NCBI RefSeq assembly: GCF_030770395.1
Contig: NZ_CP132480.1
Span: 1,632,890 to 1,696,889 of the forward strand
Reading direction: 5' to 3'
Length of the DNA: 64,000 bases
Source of the DNA: Telluria beijingensis
GTDB lineage: Bacteria > Pseudomonadota > Gammaproteobacteria > Burkholderiales > Burkholderiaceae_D
The position numbers and the translations under genes are program-made. Of the stretch, positions 8,907 to 17,984 are shown piece by piece. The stretch's first letter is position 1, and the number at the start of each line of letters is the position of its first letter. The notes beneath the pieces were generated by a model that made no database searches, had not been told where the DNA came from, and saw only the letters and a list, made by a program, of their open reading frames with translations.

Positions 8907-9794
8907 TCACAACTCGACGTCCAGTCCTTCATAGGCCAGGACCACGCGCAAGCCATCCAGTCGCCCCTCGTAACGCGCCATGACCTCGGCGAACACCGCC
9001 TCCAGTTCGTCGTCGCCGCGCGTCGGTTCGTGGTGCGTGCAGTACAGTGCCCGCGCGCCGACCCGCAGCGCCATCTCCAATGCACCGTCGAAGGTGCCGT
9101 GGCCCCAGCCCCGCTTGGACGGATATTCCTCCCGCGTGTACGAGCAGTCGACGATCAGCGCGTCCACGCCGCGCATGACGGCGTCCATGCAGCGCTCGCG
9201 CTCGCGCAGGTGGGCGTCGAGGGCGGCGCCCTCGACACTGCCGGCCGGATGCGGATTGGGCCACGGTTCGTGGTCGCCGGTGAAGAACAGCGACTTGCCG
9301 TTGCAGTCGATGCGGTAGCCGAGGTTGAGCACCGGATGGTTCATCGCCACGTTCGACACCACGGCATCGTCCACGTCGACCGGCACACCGATGTCGAGCG
9401 TGCGGTAGTCGATGGTGGCGCTCATTTGCGTTTCGCTGACCGGAAAATAACTGTTCTGCAGTTGCACGCCCATCACGTGCTCGATGCCGTGGCCGGTGAG
9501 CTCGTCGTGGGCGCCATGCAGCCGCACCCGGCTGCCCTTGACGAACAGCGGGGTGAAGAAGGGCAGGCCGTGGATGTGGTCCCAGTGGCTGTGCGTGATG
9601 AAGATATTGGCCTCCACCGGCCCCTGCTGGACCAGCTGCTGGGCCAGCGGGAACAGGCCGGTGCCGCCGTCCAGGATCAGCAGGGCGCCGGCATCGGTGC
9701 GCACCTCGATGCAGGTGGTGTTGCCGCCATAGCGCGCGGTGCGCGGACCCGGCGACGGGATCGATCCGCGCACTCCCCAGAACCGGAACCTCAT
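8907..9794 (-). CDS. MBL-fold metallo-hydrolase
   Basis: The 295-residue protein starts MRFRFWGVRGSIPSPGP, a signature of the RNase Z-like/PhnP-like beta-lactamase superfamily. THSHWDHIHG provides the HxHxDH dinuclear metal site. Later ligands are probably His in NVAMNHP, Asp in FFTGDHE and a C-terminal His in CTHHEPTRGD. Substrate unknown; members include phosphodiesterases. It has no signal peptide, so is probably cytosolic, and stands alone. Confidence 0.82.
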   Translation of the reverse strand: MRFRFWGVRGSIPSPGPRTARYGGNTTCIEVRTDAGALLILDGGTGLFPLAQQLVQQGPVEANIFITHSHWDHIHGLPFFTPLFVKGSRVRLHGAHDELTGHGIEHVMGVQLQNSYFPVSETQMSATIDYRTLDIGVPVDVDDAVVSNVAMNHPVLNLGYRIDCNGKSLFFTGDHEPWPNPHPAGSVEGAALDAHLRERERCMDAVMRGVDALIVDCSYTREEYPSKRGWGHGTFDGALEMALRVGARALYCTHHEPTRGDDELEAVFAEVMARYEGRLDGLRVVLAYEGLDVEL

Positions 9795-9911
9795 CGCCAG
9801 CCTCCCGTCATGATCGTGTCATCGTTATTCTAAACAGGCTCGATGATACCGGGTCACTATCCCTCTAGCATGAGGAAGATTGATTTAAATAAAATTTGTT
9901 TGTGCTCAAGG

Positions 9912-11186
9912 TCAGGCGTCGGCCGCGTCGCGCACCCGCGCCAGCAGCAGTTCGCGCTCGGCCGCGTTGGCGGTGAGGGCGGCGGCGCGTTCGAATTCGG
10001 CGCGTGCCTCGGGCCGGCGGCCGAGCTTGAACAGCAGGTCGCCGCGCACGCTCGGCAGCCAGTGGTAGCCGTCCAGCCGGCCATCCTTTTGCAGGCGGTC
10101 GACCAGCGCCAGCCCGGCCGCGGGACCGTCGGCCATGCCGACCGCCACCGCGCGGTTGAGTTCGACCACCGGCGAAGGCTGGACCACTGTCAGCTCGCCG
10201 TACAGGTCGGCGATGCGGCGCCAGTCGGTTAGTTCGGCACGGTGGGCGCGTGCATGGCAGGCGGCGATCTCGGCCTGCAGCAGATAGGAGGCACGTGGTT
10301 GGCCGAGGCGCGCCGCGCGTTCGAGGGCGGCGAGCCCGCGCCGCACCAGCACGCCGTCCCAGCGCGCGCGGTCCTGGTCCAGCAGCAGCACCGGCCGTTT
10401 GGCGCCATCCAGGCGCGCCGCCATGCGCGAGGCCTGCAGTTCCATCAGCGCCACCAGGCCGTGCACCTCGGCTTCGTTGGGCGCCAGTTCGGCCAGGATG
10501 CGGCCCAGGCGCAGCGCCTCGTCGACTAGAGAGGGACGCATCCAGTCGTCACCGGAGGTGGCGGTATAGCCCTCATTAAAGATCAGGTAGACGGCCTCCA
10601 GCACCGCGCCCAGGCGTTCGCCCAGTTCGCTTGGGGGCGGCAGTTCGAATGGCACTTTCGCCTCGCCTAGGGTGCGCTTGGCGCGCACGATGCGCTGCGC
10701 CATGGTGCTCTCGGGGACCAGGAAGGCGCGCGCGATCTCGCCGGTGGCCAGGCCGCCCAGCAGCTTGAGCGTCAGCGCCAGCCGGGCGTCGAGCGACAGC
10801 ACCGGGTGGCATGCGGTGAACATCAGGCGCAGCAGGTCGTCCTTGACGACGTCGCGCGCCTTGGCATCCAGGTCATCCACGAAGTCGGGCACGATCAGCG
10901 CCTCCTGGGCCTCGAGGTCGAGGCCGATCTGTTCGAGTTTCTCGCGCAGGCTGCGGTCGCGTCGCAGCAGGTCGAAGGCGCCGTTGCGCGCGGCCGTCAG
11001 CAGCCAGGCGCCGGGACGGTCCGGGATCCCATCGCGCGGCCAGCGCTCGAGCGCCGCCACCAGCGCGTCCTGGGCCAGCTCCTCGGCCAGCCCGACGTCG
11101 CGCACGATGCGCGCCACGCTGCCATTGATGCGGCCGGATTCGATCCGCCACACCGCCGCGATGGTGTCTTCGACCTTGCCCGTCAT
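9912..11186 (-). CDS. ECF-type RNA polymerase sigma factor with long C-terminal extension (ECF42-like)
   Basis: Residues ~1-80 form sigma region 2 (EELAQDALVAALERWPRDGIPDRPGAWLLTAARNGAFDLLRRDR). Residues ~120-175 form region 4 (ARLALTLKLLGGLATGEIARAFLVPESTMAQRIVRAKR). The remaining ~240 residues are helical and TPR-like (YLIFNEGYTATSG... PVVELNRAVAVGMADGPAAGLALVD). This architecture at 424 residues, encoded with DGPF/YCII proteins, is the hallmark of the ECF42 group, which has no classical anti-sigma factor. The ATG overlaps the VOC stop by 4 nt, implying translational coupling. The inducing signal is unknown. Confidence 0.88.
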   Translation of the reverse strand: MTGKVEDTIAAVWRIESGRINGSVARIVRDVGLAEELAQDALVAALERWPRDGIPDRPGAWLLTAARNGAFDLLRRDRSLREKLEQIGLDLEAQEALIVPDFVDDLDAKARDVVKDDLLRLMFTACHPVLSLDARLALTLKLLGGLATGEIARAFLVPESTMAQRIVRAKRTLGEAKVPFELPPPSELGERLGAVLEAVYLIFNEGYTATSGDDWMRPSLVDEALRLGRILAELAPNEAEVHGLVALMELQASRMAARLDGAKRPVLLLDQDRARWDGVLVRRGLAALERAARLGQPRASYLLQAEIAACHARAHRAELTDWRRIADLYGELTVVQPSPVVELNRAVAVGMADGPAAGLALVDRLQKDGRLDGYHWLPSVRGDLLFKLGRRPEARAEFERAAALTANAAERELLLARVRDAADA

Positions 11187-11599
11187 TGCCCTTCGCTCGG
11201 CGGCATGCTTTCCATATACGCCAGTTCCCAGATGTGGCCGTCGAGGTCTTCGAACGAATGCTGGTACATGAAGCCGTGGTCCTGCGGCGCGCGCGGCGCG
11301 CTGCCGCCCGCCGCCAGGGCCTTGGCGACGGTCTCGTCGACCGCGGCGCGGCTGTCGCGCGACAGGCACAGCAGCACTTCGGTGCTGGTGCGGGCGTCGG
11401 CGATCTTCTTGTCGATGAAGGTCTGGAAGAAGGGCTCGACCAGCAGCATTACGTAGATATGGTCGTGGCTGACGATCATGCAGGCGGCGTTGTCGTCGCT
11501 GAACTGGGGATTGAAGTCGAAGCCGAGGGCGGCGAAGAACGCCTTGCTGCGTTCGAGATTCTTGACCGGGAGGTTGACGTAGATTTGCTGGTTGCTCAT
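11183..11599 (-). CDS. VOC-family (glyoxalase/bleomycin-resistance-like) protein
   Basis: This 138-residue protein begins MSNQQIYVNLPVKNLERSKAFFAALGF and has paired beta-alpha-beta-beta-beta modules ending HSFEDLDGHIWELAYM, typical of VOC proteins. Possible metal ligands include the terminal Glu in WEL. It lies between a DGPF gene and the sigma factor, overlapping the latter by ATGA. VOC proteins of this type are frequent partners of ECF42 sigma factors; the substrate is unknown. Confidence 0.82.
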   Translation of the reverse strand: MSNQQIYVNLPVKNLERSKAFFAALGFDFNPQFSDDNAACMIVSHDHIYVMLLVEPFFQTFIDKKIADARTSTEVLLCLSRDSRAAVDETVAKALAAGGSAPRAPQDHGFMYQHSFEDLDGHIWELAYMESMPPSEGQ

Positions 11600-11615
11600 G
11601 GTGGGGTCTCCTGTT

Positions 11616-12020
11616 TCAGTCTTGTTGTGCACGCATGCGGTCGATGGTCTCGGATGGGGCGAAGTCATCGAGTTCGAACACCTGGCGCACTTCGATTTCG
11701 GCTTCCAGGCCCGGGCCGCGCGGGTTGGGGAAGCGGCGCGTCCATTCCAGCGCCTCCTCGCGCGAGCGGACCTGGATCAGGGTGTAGCCGGCGATCAGCT
11801 CCTTGGTCTCGGTAAACGGGCCGTCGACGACGCGCCGCTCGCCGCCTTCGTAGCGGATGCGCCAGCCCTGGCTGGTCGGCTTGAGCCCGTTGCCGTCGAG
11901 GAGGACGCCGGCGCGCGCCAGCTCCTGGTGGTAGTCGTTCATTTCGGCGAGCAGCGACTCTTGCGGCATCTCTCCCGCTTCGGACGCGGCGCTGGCCTTG
12001 ACGATGATCATGAAACGCAT
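11616..12020 (-). CDS. YCII-related DGPF protein (ECF42 partner)
   Basis: This 134-residue ferredoxin-like protein begins MRFMIIVKASAASEAGE and carries the name-giving motif in RRVVDGPFTETKELIAGYTLIQVRSREEALEW. Family members are small, cytosolic and of unknown biochemical role, and are regulon members of ECF42 sigma factors. The start is placed at MRFM because GGAG precedes it. A good ECF42-type promoter lies 52 nt upstream. Confidence 0.83.
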   Translation of the reverse strand: MRFMIIVKASAASEAGEMPQESLLAEMNDYHQELARAGVLLDGNGLKPTSQGWRIRYEGGERRVVDGPFTETKELIAGYTLIQVRSREEALEWTRRFPNPRGPGLEAEIEVRQVFELDDFAPSETIDRMRAQQD

Positions 12021-12071
12021 ATCGATCTCCTGTGATGAGCGGCTGGCGGTGGCCGGCCTTTCATAGTCCAC

Positions 12072-12098
12072 GACGAACGGCGGCCGCCGCTTTCGACA
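12072..12098 (-). promoter_or_regulatory. Candidate ECF42-dependent promoter
   Basis: On the minus strand TGTCGA (12098-12093) is followed by a 17-nt spacer and CGTC (12075-12072), ahead of the DGPF gene that starts at 12020. The -35 TGTCGA and -10 CGA/TC pattern is that reported for ECF42 targets. The motif was found by eye. Confidence 0.55.
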
Positions 12099-12128
12099 GC
12101 TTTGACGAAAATAATTTGAATTTTTTTT

Positions 12129-12485
12129 CTAGCGCATGAAGCAGGGGGCCAGTGCGCGCACCTCGACCGTCGCCCATTCGGCGGCCGGGCACTCGGCGGC
12201 CAGGCGGACCGCCTCCTCGCGCGAGTCGACGTCGACCATGAAGAAGCCGCCCACCATTTCCTTGGCCTCGGCGAACGGGCCGTCGACGATGCGCGCCTTG
12301 CCGGCGGGGACGCTCACGCGGACCGCAGTATCGGTGGATGCCAGCGATTCGGCCGCCAGCAGCAGGCCGCGTTCCTTCAGGTCTTCGCCCCAGCGCAGCA
12401 TGCGCTCGTAGGTGGCGCGTCCTTCGGCGTCGCTGCGGGCGGCGCGTTGGCCGATGGGCTCGTGGATGAGCAGCATATGGGGCAT
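12129..12485 (-). CDS. Second YCII-related DGPF protein
   Basis: This 118-residue paralogue begins MPHMLLIHEPIGQRAAR and contains the motif in ARIVDGPFAEAKEMVGGFFMVDVDSREEAVRLA. It is transcribed in the same direction as the ECF42 cluster, 108 nt upstream of the next DGPF gene. The start is set by GGAG with 5-nt spacing. I see no convincing TGTCGA element upstream of this copy. Confidence 0.8.
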   Translation of the reverse strand: MPHMLLIHEPIGQRAARSDAEGRATYERMLRWGEDLKERGLLLAAESLASTDTAVRVSVPAGKARIVDGPFAEAKEMVGGFFMVDVDSREEAVRLAAECPAAEWATVEVRALAPCFMR

Positions 12486-12577
12486 GGCATCTCCAGTTTT
12501 CAAAAGTTTGTAACAGGAACTCGGCTATTCTACGACCTCGGCAATCGCCAAGGCACGCTGCGCTGCGGCAATCATGG

Positions 12578-13345
12578 TCATCTTTTTGCCCCGATCAGCG
12601 CCCGCACGCCGAACTGGACCGCGAGTGCGCAGGCAGTCGCGGCCACGAAAGGCAGGCCAGGGCCGCGGCCCGGCAGCAGCAGGGCCAGCACCAGGCAGAA
12701 CACGGCGAACGCGACATAGCCGGCCACCATGCCGCGCAGCAGGGCGACCGCGAAACCGGCGCCGGAGGCGCGGTGCGAAAAGCCCACCAGCACCGTACCC
12801 ATGACCGGGAACATGGCGAACAGGCCGCTCAGCTTCGGTCCCAGCCCGCTCGCCGCCTGGCTCACCGCCACGGTGAGCACGGCGCCAGCCAGCATGCGCC
12901 ACGGCAGGTCGCGCGCCGGCCTGGCATTCACCGCAGCCGCTGCGGGTACCGGCCCGATCAGGCGCGGCGCGGCCAGCAGGGCCGCCAGCACGGCGCCGAA
13001 GGCCAGCCACAGGGGCAGGTCGATGCCTTGCAGGACGCTCACTGCGGCGCTCCAGGCCAGCAGGGCGGCGCCCACCGCCAGCACCACGCCGGCCCCGGGC
13101 CGCACGGCGACGCGCGCATAGACGATGCTGAACACCAGGATGGCCAGCACCGCGACCAGCGTATTGGCGGCGGCGACGGCGGCGAATGCGCTGCCCTGTT
13201 CGAGCGCGATTGCCAGCAGGATCGGGCCGGCCACGATGGGGAAGGCCGACAGCCAGCCGGCCACGGCGGGGCCCCAGCGGCGGCCGGCCAGGGTGACGAA
13301 GACGATCAGGGACGGGACGAGCAGTAGTTTCAGGACGAAGGGCAT
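12578..13345 (-). CDS. Polytopic inner-membrane protein of unknown function
   Basis: The 255-residue protein is almost entirely hydrophobic, with about eight membrane segments (for example FVLKLLLVPSLIVFVTLAG; TLVAVLAILVFSIVYARVAV; AFAVFCLVLALLLPG) and a conserved-looking loop GWLSAFPIVAGPILLAIALEQG. The start MPFVLKLL is preferred over one 12 codons upstream that would add a charged non-membrane leader. I do not recognise a transporter family with confidence. Its codon and base use match the surrounding core genes. Confidence 0.65.
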   Translation of the reverse strand: MPFVLKLLLVPSLIVFVTLAGRRWGPAVAGWLSAFPIVAGPILLAIALEQGSAFAAVAAANTLVAVLAILVFSIVYARVAVRPGAGVVLAVGAALLAWSAAVSVLQGIDLPLWLAFGAVLAALLAAPRLIGPVPAAAAVNARPARDLPWRMLAGAVLTVAVSQAASGLGPKLSGLFAMFPVMGTVLVGFSHRASGAGFAVALLRGMVAGYVAFAVFCLVLALLLPGRGPGLPFVAATACALAVQFGVRALIGAKR

Positions 13346-13383
13346 GATGCTTGTTCTGTTGTAGCGGGCGCCGGCGCCCAATG

Positions 13384-13411
13384 AAAAACGCCCGCCGGTG
13401 AGGGCGGGCGT
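13384..13411 (-). terminator. Rho-independent terminator of phoH
   Basis: On the minus strand ACGCCCGCC / GGCGGGCGT form a 9-bp stem with a 6-nt loop, followed by T5, 38 nt after the phoH-family stop. Confidence 0.85.
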
Positions 13412-13448
13412 CGGGATGGCTACGCCAGGAACGGCGCAACCGTCATGC

Positions 13449-15281
13449 TCACAGCACGTCGCTGGCGTGGTCGGCCAGGCGCGAGCGCTCGCCGCGCGCC
13501 AGGGTCACGTGGCCGCCATGGCTCCAGCCCTTGAAGCGGTCGACCACATAGGTCAGGCCGCTCGAACCTTCGGTGAGGTAAGGCGTGTCGATCTGCGCGA
13601 TATTGCCCAGGCACAGGATCTTGGTGCCGGGACCGGCGCGCGTGACCAGGGTCTTCATCTGTTTCGGCGTCAGGTTCTGCGCCTCGTCGATGATGAGGAA
13701 CTTGTTCACGAACGTGCGGCCGCGCATGAAGTTGAGCGACTTGATCTTGATGCGCGAGCGGATCAGGTCTTGCGTGGCGGCGCGGCCCCAGTCGCCGGCA
13801 TCGCCGTCGGACTTCATGAGCACCTCGAGGTTGTCGTCGAAGGCGCCCATCCATGGCGACATCTTTTCTTCCTCGGTACCCGGCAGGAAGCCGATGTCCT
13901 CGCCCACCGGCACCGTCACGCGGGTGACGATGATCTCGTTGTAGAGCTTGGTCTCGAGTACCTGCGCCAGGCCGGCCGCCAGCGCCAGCAGGGTCTTGCC
14001 GGTACCGGCCTGGCCCAGCAGGGTGACGAAGTCGACTTCCGGGTTCATGAGCAGGTTGAGGGCGAAGTTCTGCTCGCGGTTGCGCGCCGTGATGCCCCAC
14101 ACATTGTTCTTGTTGTGGCTATAGTCGCGCAGGGTCTGCAGCACCGCGGTCTTGCCGTTGATCGACTTGACCTGGGCGTACAGCGGCGACTGGCCATCCT
14201 TCGGCTCGAGGAACACGAACTGGTTCGCCAGCAGGGTCGGGATCAAGGGGCCAGTCACGCGGTAATAAGTGGCCGAGGTGCCGTTCTTGTTCTCCTGCCA
14301 GGATTCGACGTCCTGGCCGTGCTGGTCCCAGAAGTCGTCCGGCAGCTGGACGATGCCCGAGTACAGCAGGTCGGTGTCTTCCAGCACGTGGTCGTTGAAG
14401 TAATCCTCGGCCGGCAGGCCGATGGCGCGCGCCTTGATGCGCATATTGATGTCTTTCGACACCAGTACGATGGCGCGGCCCGCCATCTGCTGCTCGAGCG
14501 CGCGCACGACGCCCAGGATCTGGTTGTCGGCCTTGCCCGACGGCAGGCCCTCGGGCAGGGCGGCGCTGGTCAGGCGGGTCTGGAACAAGAGGCGCCCCTT
14601 GGCGTCCTTGTTGCCCAGCTTGGACAGCGGGATGCCGGACTCGATCGCATCGTCGTCGACGTTGGCGATCAGGGCGTCGAGCGTGCGCGAGACCTGGCGT
14701 GCATTGCGCGCGACTTCGGACATGCCTTTCTTGTGGTTGTCCAGCTCTTCGAGCGTCATCATCGGCAGGTAGACGTCGTGCTCCTCGAAGCGGAACAGCG
14801 AGGTCGGGTCATGCATCAGCACATTGGTGTCGAGCACGAACACCTTGGTGGTGCCGGAACGGTCGGCCTTGCGGCTGGTGGACGACTTGATGCCGACTTC
14901 GACCGGCTTGTGCTTTGCCGGATGCGGTTGATCGGCGTCGCTCTCGCGCAGCTTGGCGCTGACAGGCGCGGCGGCGGGCTTCGCGGTTTTAGCGGGCTTG
15001 CGGTTGACCGGGGCCTCGGTGCTCGCCTCATTGGCGGCGACGGCGGCTGGCGCCACCGCTGGAATGGAAACGGGCGCCTGGGCGGCGGCCAGGGTATCGG
15101 AAGCCTTGCGGCGTGCGCGCGATTTCGGCGTCGGCACGGCCTGGCCGCTGATCAGGTCCTCGACGTCGTCGTTGGCCTGGGCCGAGACGGGACGTACCGG
15201 CGATTTGCCGGGTTCGGCCTTGGGGTAATCTTTTGCCAGCAGCATGGTCGCTGGCTGGGTAGGCATCTTTGGCAGTGGCAT
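13449..15281 (-). CDS. PhoH family protein: PIN domain plus PhoH ATPase
   Basis: The 610-residue protein has three parts. Residues 1-145 are a low-complexity Ala/Lys/Pro leader. A PIN nuclease-like domain starts at 147 (KVFVLDTNVLMHDPTSL; DNHKK; ...VLVSKDINMRIKA). A C-terminal PhoH-type P-loop ATPase has Walker A GQAGTGKT at 423-430 and Walker B FLIIDEAQN. PIN-PhoH fusions are linked to RNA unwinding and cleavage (PhoH2-like). The start is uncertain because ATG codons also occur at residues 6 and 13. The 274-nt gap to bcp upstream holds only its leader and probable promoter. Confidence 0.9.
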   Translation of the reverse strand: MPLPKMPTQPATMLLAKDYPKAEPGKSPVRPVSAQANDDVEDLISGQAVPTPKSRARRKASDTLAAAQAPVSIPAVAPAAVAANEASTEAPVNRKPAKTAKPAAAPVSAKLRESDADQPHPAKHKPVEVGIKSSTSRKADRSGTTKVFVLDTNVLMHDPTSLFRFEEHDVYLPMMTLEELDNHKKGMSEVARNARQVSRTLDALIANVDDDAIESGIPLSKLGNKDAKGRLLFQTRLTSAALPEGLPSGKADNQILGVVRALEQQMAGRAIVLVSKDINMRIKARAIGLPAEDYFNDHVLEDTDLLYSGIVQLPDDFWDQHGQDVESWQENKNGTSATYYRVTGPLIPTLLANQFVFLEPKDGQSPLYAQVKSINGKTAVLQTLRDYSHNKNNVWGITARNREQNFALNLLMNPEVDFVTLLGQAGTGKTLLALAAGLAQVLETKLYNEIIVTRVTVPVGEDIGFLPGTEEEKMSPWMGAFDDNLEVLMKSDGDAGDWGRAATQDLIRSRIKIKSLNFMRGRTFVNKFLIIDEAQNLTPKQMKTLVTRAGPGTKILCLGNIAQIDTPYLTEGSSGLTYVVDRFKGWSHGGHVTLARGERSRLADHASDVL

Positions 15282-15555
15282 CAGGTTCTCAATCTAAAAA
15301 AGTCTGGATGGACGTGCGCGCGCGGGCCACGTGGCGCGCTGCCGCACGGATTCGATGCTACTAACGTGGGTTGCGGACGAACCGCGGAGTGGACTGCGAG
15401 GGAAATGTTTGCAGTATCTGTTTGCAGTACGGCCGGGCCAGGCAATGCGCGGGCCCGGCGCGACACCGGAAGGAGACGATGCGAATGTGTTACGGGTTGA
15501 CTCAAAATATGGGATAGCGATCCAGCAGGTTGAACAACTGGAGCCATCCATGAAT

Positions 15556-16020
15556 TCAGGGCTGGCTCTTCAAAAATTCCAGCACTTCGGCGACGTGATC
15601 GTTGACTTTCACGCCACGCCATTCTTTCACCAATCGGCCTTGAGCGTCAATGACAAACGTACTGCGCTCGACCCCACGCACCTGTTTGCCATACATATTT
15701 TTCATCTTCATGACATTGAACTGCGTGCAGACGGCTTCGTCGGGATCGGAGATCAGTTCGAACGGCAGGCCCAGCTTGCCCTTGAAGTTCTCGTGCGAGC
15801 GCAGCGAATCGCGGCTCAGGCCGACGATGTCGGCGCCGAGCGCCTGGAATTCGGGCCACGCTTCGCGGAAGGCGATGCTCTCGGTGGTGCAGCCAGGCGT
15901 ATTGTCCTTGGGGTAGAAGTACAGCACAGTGTACCTGGCCGGACGGCCGAGCAGCTCGAAGGTCTGGCCACCGGTCATCGGGGCGGAAAATGGGGCGATG
16001 GTTGCTTGGCTCTCGGCCAC
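15556..16020 (-). CDS. bcp: Thioredoxin-dependent thiol peroxidase, Bcp/PrxQ type
   Basis: This 154-residue peroxiredoxin reduces peroxides through a peroxidatic Cys in YPKDNTPGCTTESIAFR. It lacks the nearby resolving Cys (TTESI where PrxQ often has TxExC); another Cys sits in EAVCTQFN. A GTG at 16020 is chosen as start: AGGAG lies 6 nt upstream, and the length then matches the family. An ATG 44 codons earlier would add an unrelated leader. Confidence 0.9.
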   Translation of the reverse strand: MAESQATIAPFSAPMTGGQTFELLGRPARYTVLYFYPKDNTPGCTTESIAFREAWPEFQALGADIVGLSRDSLRSHENFKGKLGLPFELISDPDEAVCTQFNVMKMKNMYGKQVRGVERSTFVIDAQGRLVKEWRGVKVNDHVAEVLEFLKSQP

Positions 16021-16215
16021 GGGCTTCTCCTGGCAGTGACAGCGCGGCGCGCTGCCGGTGTTGTACCTCCCGGCGCATGGTGGCGGGGAGCGGCACTGGC
16101 ATGATAATCCGGCCATGCCACCGGCCGCTAGTGCCCGCCCAGGCAGATTCACGACATTTACCCCGTTTAGGAATGTTTCTACCGATTCATGCCCAGCGGG
16201 GGCGGCGGCCCGGCC

Positions 16216-16590
16216 TCAGCCGCCGATGATCAGGGCCAGCGTGACCTTGCGGCCTTCGCCCATCAGCACGTTGTAGGTGCGGCAGGCGGCCTGGCTGTCC
16301 ATGCTCTCGACGCCGACGTGCATCGCCGACAGGCTGGCCACCAGGCACGGGTGGACGAAGCGCTGGCGCTCGCCGGTGCCGAGGATGACGACGTCCGGCG
16401 CATCCTTCGCGATTTCCTCGAAATGAAAGGCCGTCAAGTCCTCGAAGCGCGTCACGTTCCAGGGCCGCGGCGGGATTTCGGGCAGCACCGTCAGGCTGTA
16501 ATTGAAACGTTCGGCATTGATTTCGACACCAGAAGCGTCGTAGCCGGTCACGGTCTGGTATTGTTGAGTGTTGTCGGAATGAAGCTTCAT
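16216..16590 (-). CDS. Mth938-like (DUF498) domain protein
   Basis: The 124-residue protein has the compact Mth938 fold: YSLTVLPEIPPRPWNVTRFEDL, then APDVVILGTGERQRFVHPCLVASL and a C-terminal TYNVLMGEGRKVTLALIIGG. Members are conserved in proteobacteria, often near aminotransferase or sec genes, and the molecular role is unsettled. It is divergent from the aminotransferase at 16722. Confidence 0.8.
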   Translation of the reverse strand: MKLHSDNTQQYQTVTGYDASGVEINAERFNYSLTVLPEIPPRPWNVTRFEDLTAFHFEEIAKDAPDVVILGTGERQRFVHPCLVASLSAMHVGVESMDSQAACRTYNVLMGEGRKVTLALIIGG

Positions 16591-16721
16591 GGCATGTGCC
16601 GATCTGGTTGGTCTCGCGGGGGCTCATTGTAACCGGATCGGCAAGGTTGCCTAATCGGGGCGCTTTCGGCAGAATGGTATTTTTCGCACTGCAACAGAGC
16701 ACGCACACACCAGGGGATATC

Positions 16722-17945
16722 TTGCGACCGATTGCCAAATCCAACAAGCTCGACGACGTCTGCTACGAAATCCGCGGGCCGGCCCTGGACAAGGCGCGCC
16801 AGATGGAAGAAGACGGCCAGAAGATCATCAAGCTCAATATCGGCAACCTCGCCGTGTTCGGCTTCGACGCGCCGGACGAGATCGTGAGCGACATGATCCG
16901 CAATATGCACGGCGCTGCCGGTTATACCGATTCGAAGGGCATGTTCGCGCCGCGCAAGGCCGTCATGCACTACACGCAAGAGAAGAAGATCGCCGGCGTG
17001 GGCATGGACGACATCTACCTGGGCAATGGCGCCTCGGAGCTGATCGTGATGGCGATGCAGGGCCTCTTGAACAACGGCGACGAGGTGCTGGTGCCGGCGC
17101 CCGACTACCCGCTGTGGACCGCGGCGGTGAGCCTGGCCGGCGGCGCGCCGGTGCACTATGTGTGCGACGAGGGATCGGACTGGATGCCCGACATCGAGGA
17201 CATGCGCCGCAAGATCACGCCGAACACGCGCGCGATCGTCGTCATCAACCCGAACAACCCGACCGGCGCCCTGTATCCGCGCGAAGTCCTGCTCGACATC
17301 ATCGAGCTGGCGCGCCAGCACCAGCTGATCGTCTACGCCGACGAGATCTACGACAAGACCCTGTACGACGGGGCCGAGCACGTCTCGATCGCCTCGCTGG
17401 CCGACGACGTTCTGTTCGTGACCCTGAACGGCCTGTCGAAGAACTACCGTTCCTGCGGCTACCGCGCCGGCTGGATGGTGGTCTCGGGCGAGAAGCGCCA
17501 CGCGAAAGGCTATATCGACGGCCTGAACATCCTGGCCTCGATGCGCCTGTGCGCCAATGCGCCGGGCCAGTTCGCGATCCAGACCGCGCTTGGCGGCCAC
17601 CAGAGCATCAAGGACCTGGTGGGGCCGGGCGGGCGCCTGTTGAAACAGCGCGATCTCGCGCACAAACTGCTTACCGATATCCCGGGTGTGTCCTGCGTCA
17701 AGCCAAAAGCCGCGCTCTACATGTTCCCGCGCCTCGATCCGAAGATGTATCCGATCACGGACGACCAGCAGTTCATCTGCGAACTGCTGTCCGAGGAAAA
17801 AGTGCTGCTGGTGCAAGGCACCGGCTTCAACTGGATCGCCCCGGACCATTTCCGGCTGGTGTTCCTGCCCAATTCCGACGACCTGACCGACGCTTGCGGA
17901 CGCATCGCGCGCTTCCTCGACGGTTACCGACGACGCCATGCCTGA
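16722..17945 (+). CDS. alaC: Pyridoxal-phosphate aminotransferase (alanine/aspartate type, AlaC-like)
   Basis: This fold-type I aminotransferase has NPNNPTGALYP, YADEIYD and the PLP Lys in LNGLSKNYRSCGYRAGW. Close relatives are annotated as glutamate-pyruvate transaminase AlaC/AlaA. A TTG at 16722 is the preferred start: AGGGG lies 5 nt upstream, and the protein then begins LRPIAKSNKLDDVCYEIRGP as in homologues, giving 407 residues. Earlier ATGs would add a non-homologous leader. hom follows after 39 nt, suggesting an amino-acid biosynthesis operon. Confidence 0.85.
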   Translation: MRPIAKSNKLDDVCYEIRGPALDKARQMEEDGQKIIKLNIGNLAVFGFDAPDEIVSDMIRNMHGAAGYTDSKGMFAPRKAVMHYTQEKKIAGVGMDDIYLGNGASELIVMAMQGLLNNGDEVLVPAPDYPLWTAAVSLAGGAPVHYVCDEGSDWMPDIEDMRRKITPNTRAIVVINPNNPTGALYPREVLLDIIELARQHQLIVYADEIYDKTLYDGAEHVSIASLADDVLFVTLNGLSKNYRSCGYRAGWMVVSGEKRHAKGYIDGLNILASMRLCANAPGQFAIQTALGGHQSIKDLVGPGGRLLKQRDLAHKLLTDIPGVSCVKPKAALYMFPRLDPKMYPITDDQQFICELLSEEKVLLVQGTGFNWIAPDHFRLVFLPNSDDLTDACGRIARFLDGYRRRHA

Positions 17946-17984
17946 ACGGGACAGGCGTCCTGACCATCACGAGAAACAGATTTT

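Noticed and set aside
15282..15555. A possible riboswitch in the phoH leader
   Set aside because: Only short direct repeats (ACTGCAAACA) are visible; no recognised aptamer core or terminator/antiterminator pair.
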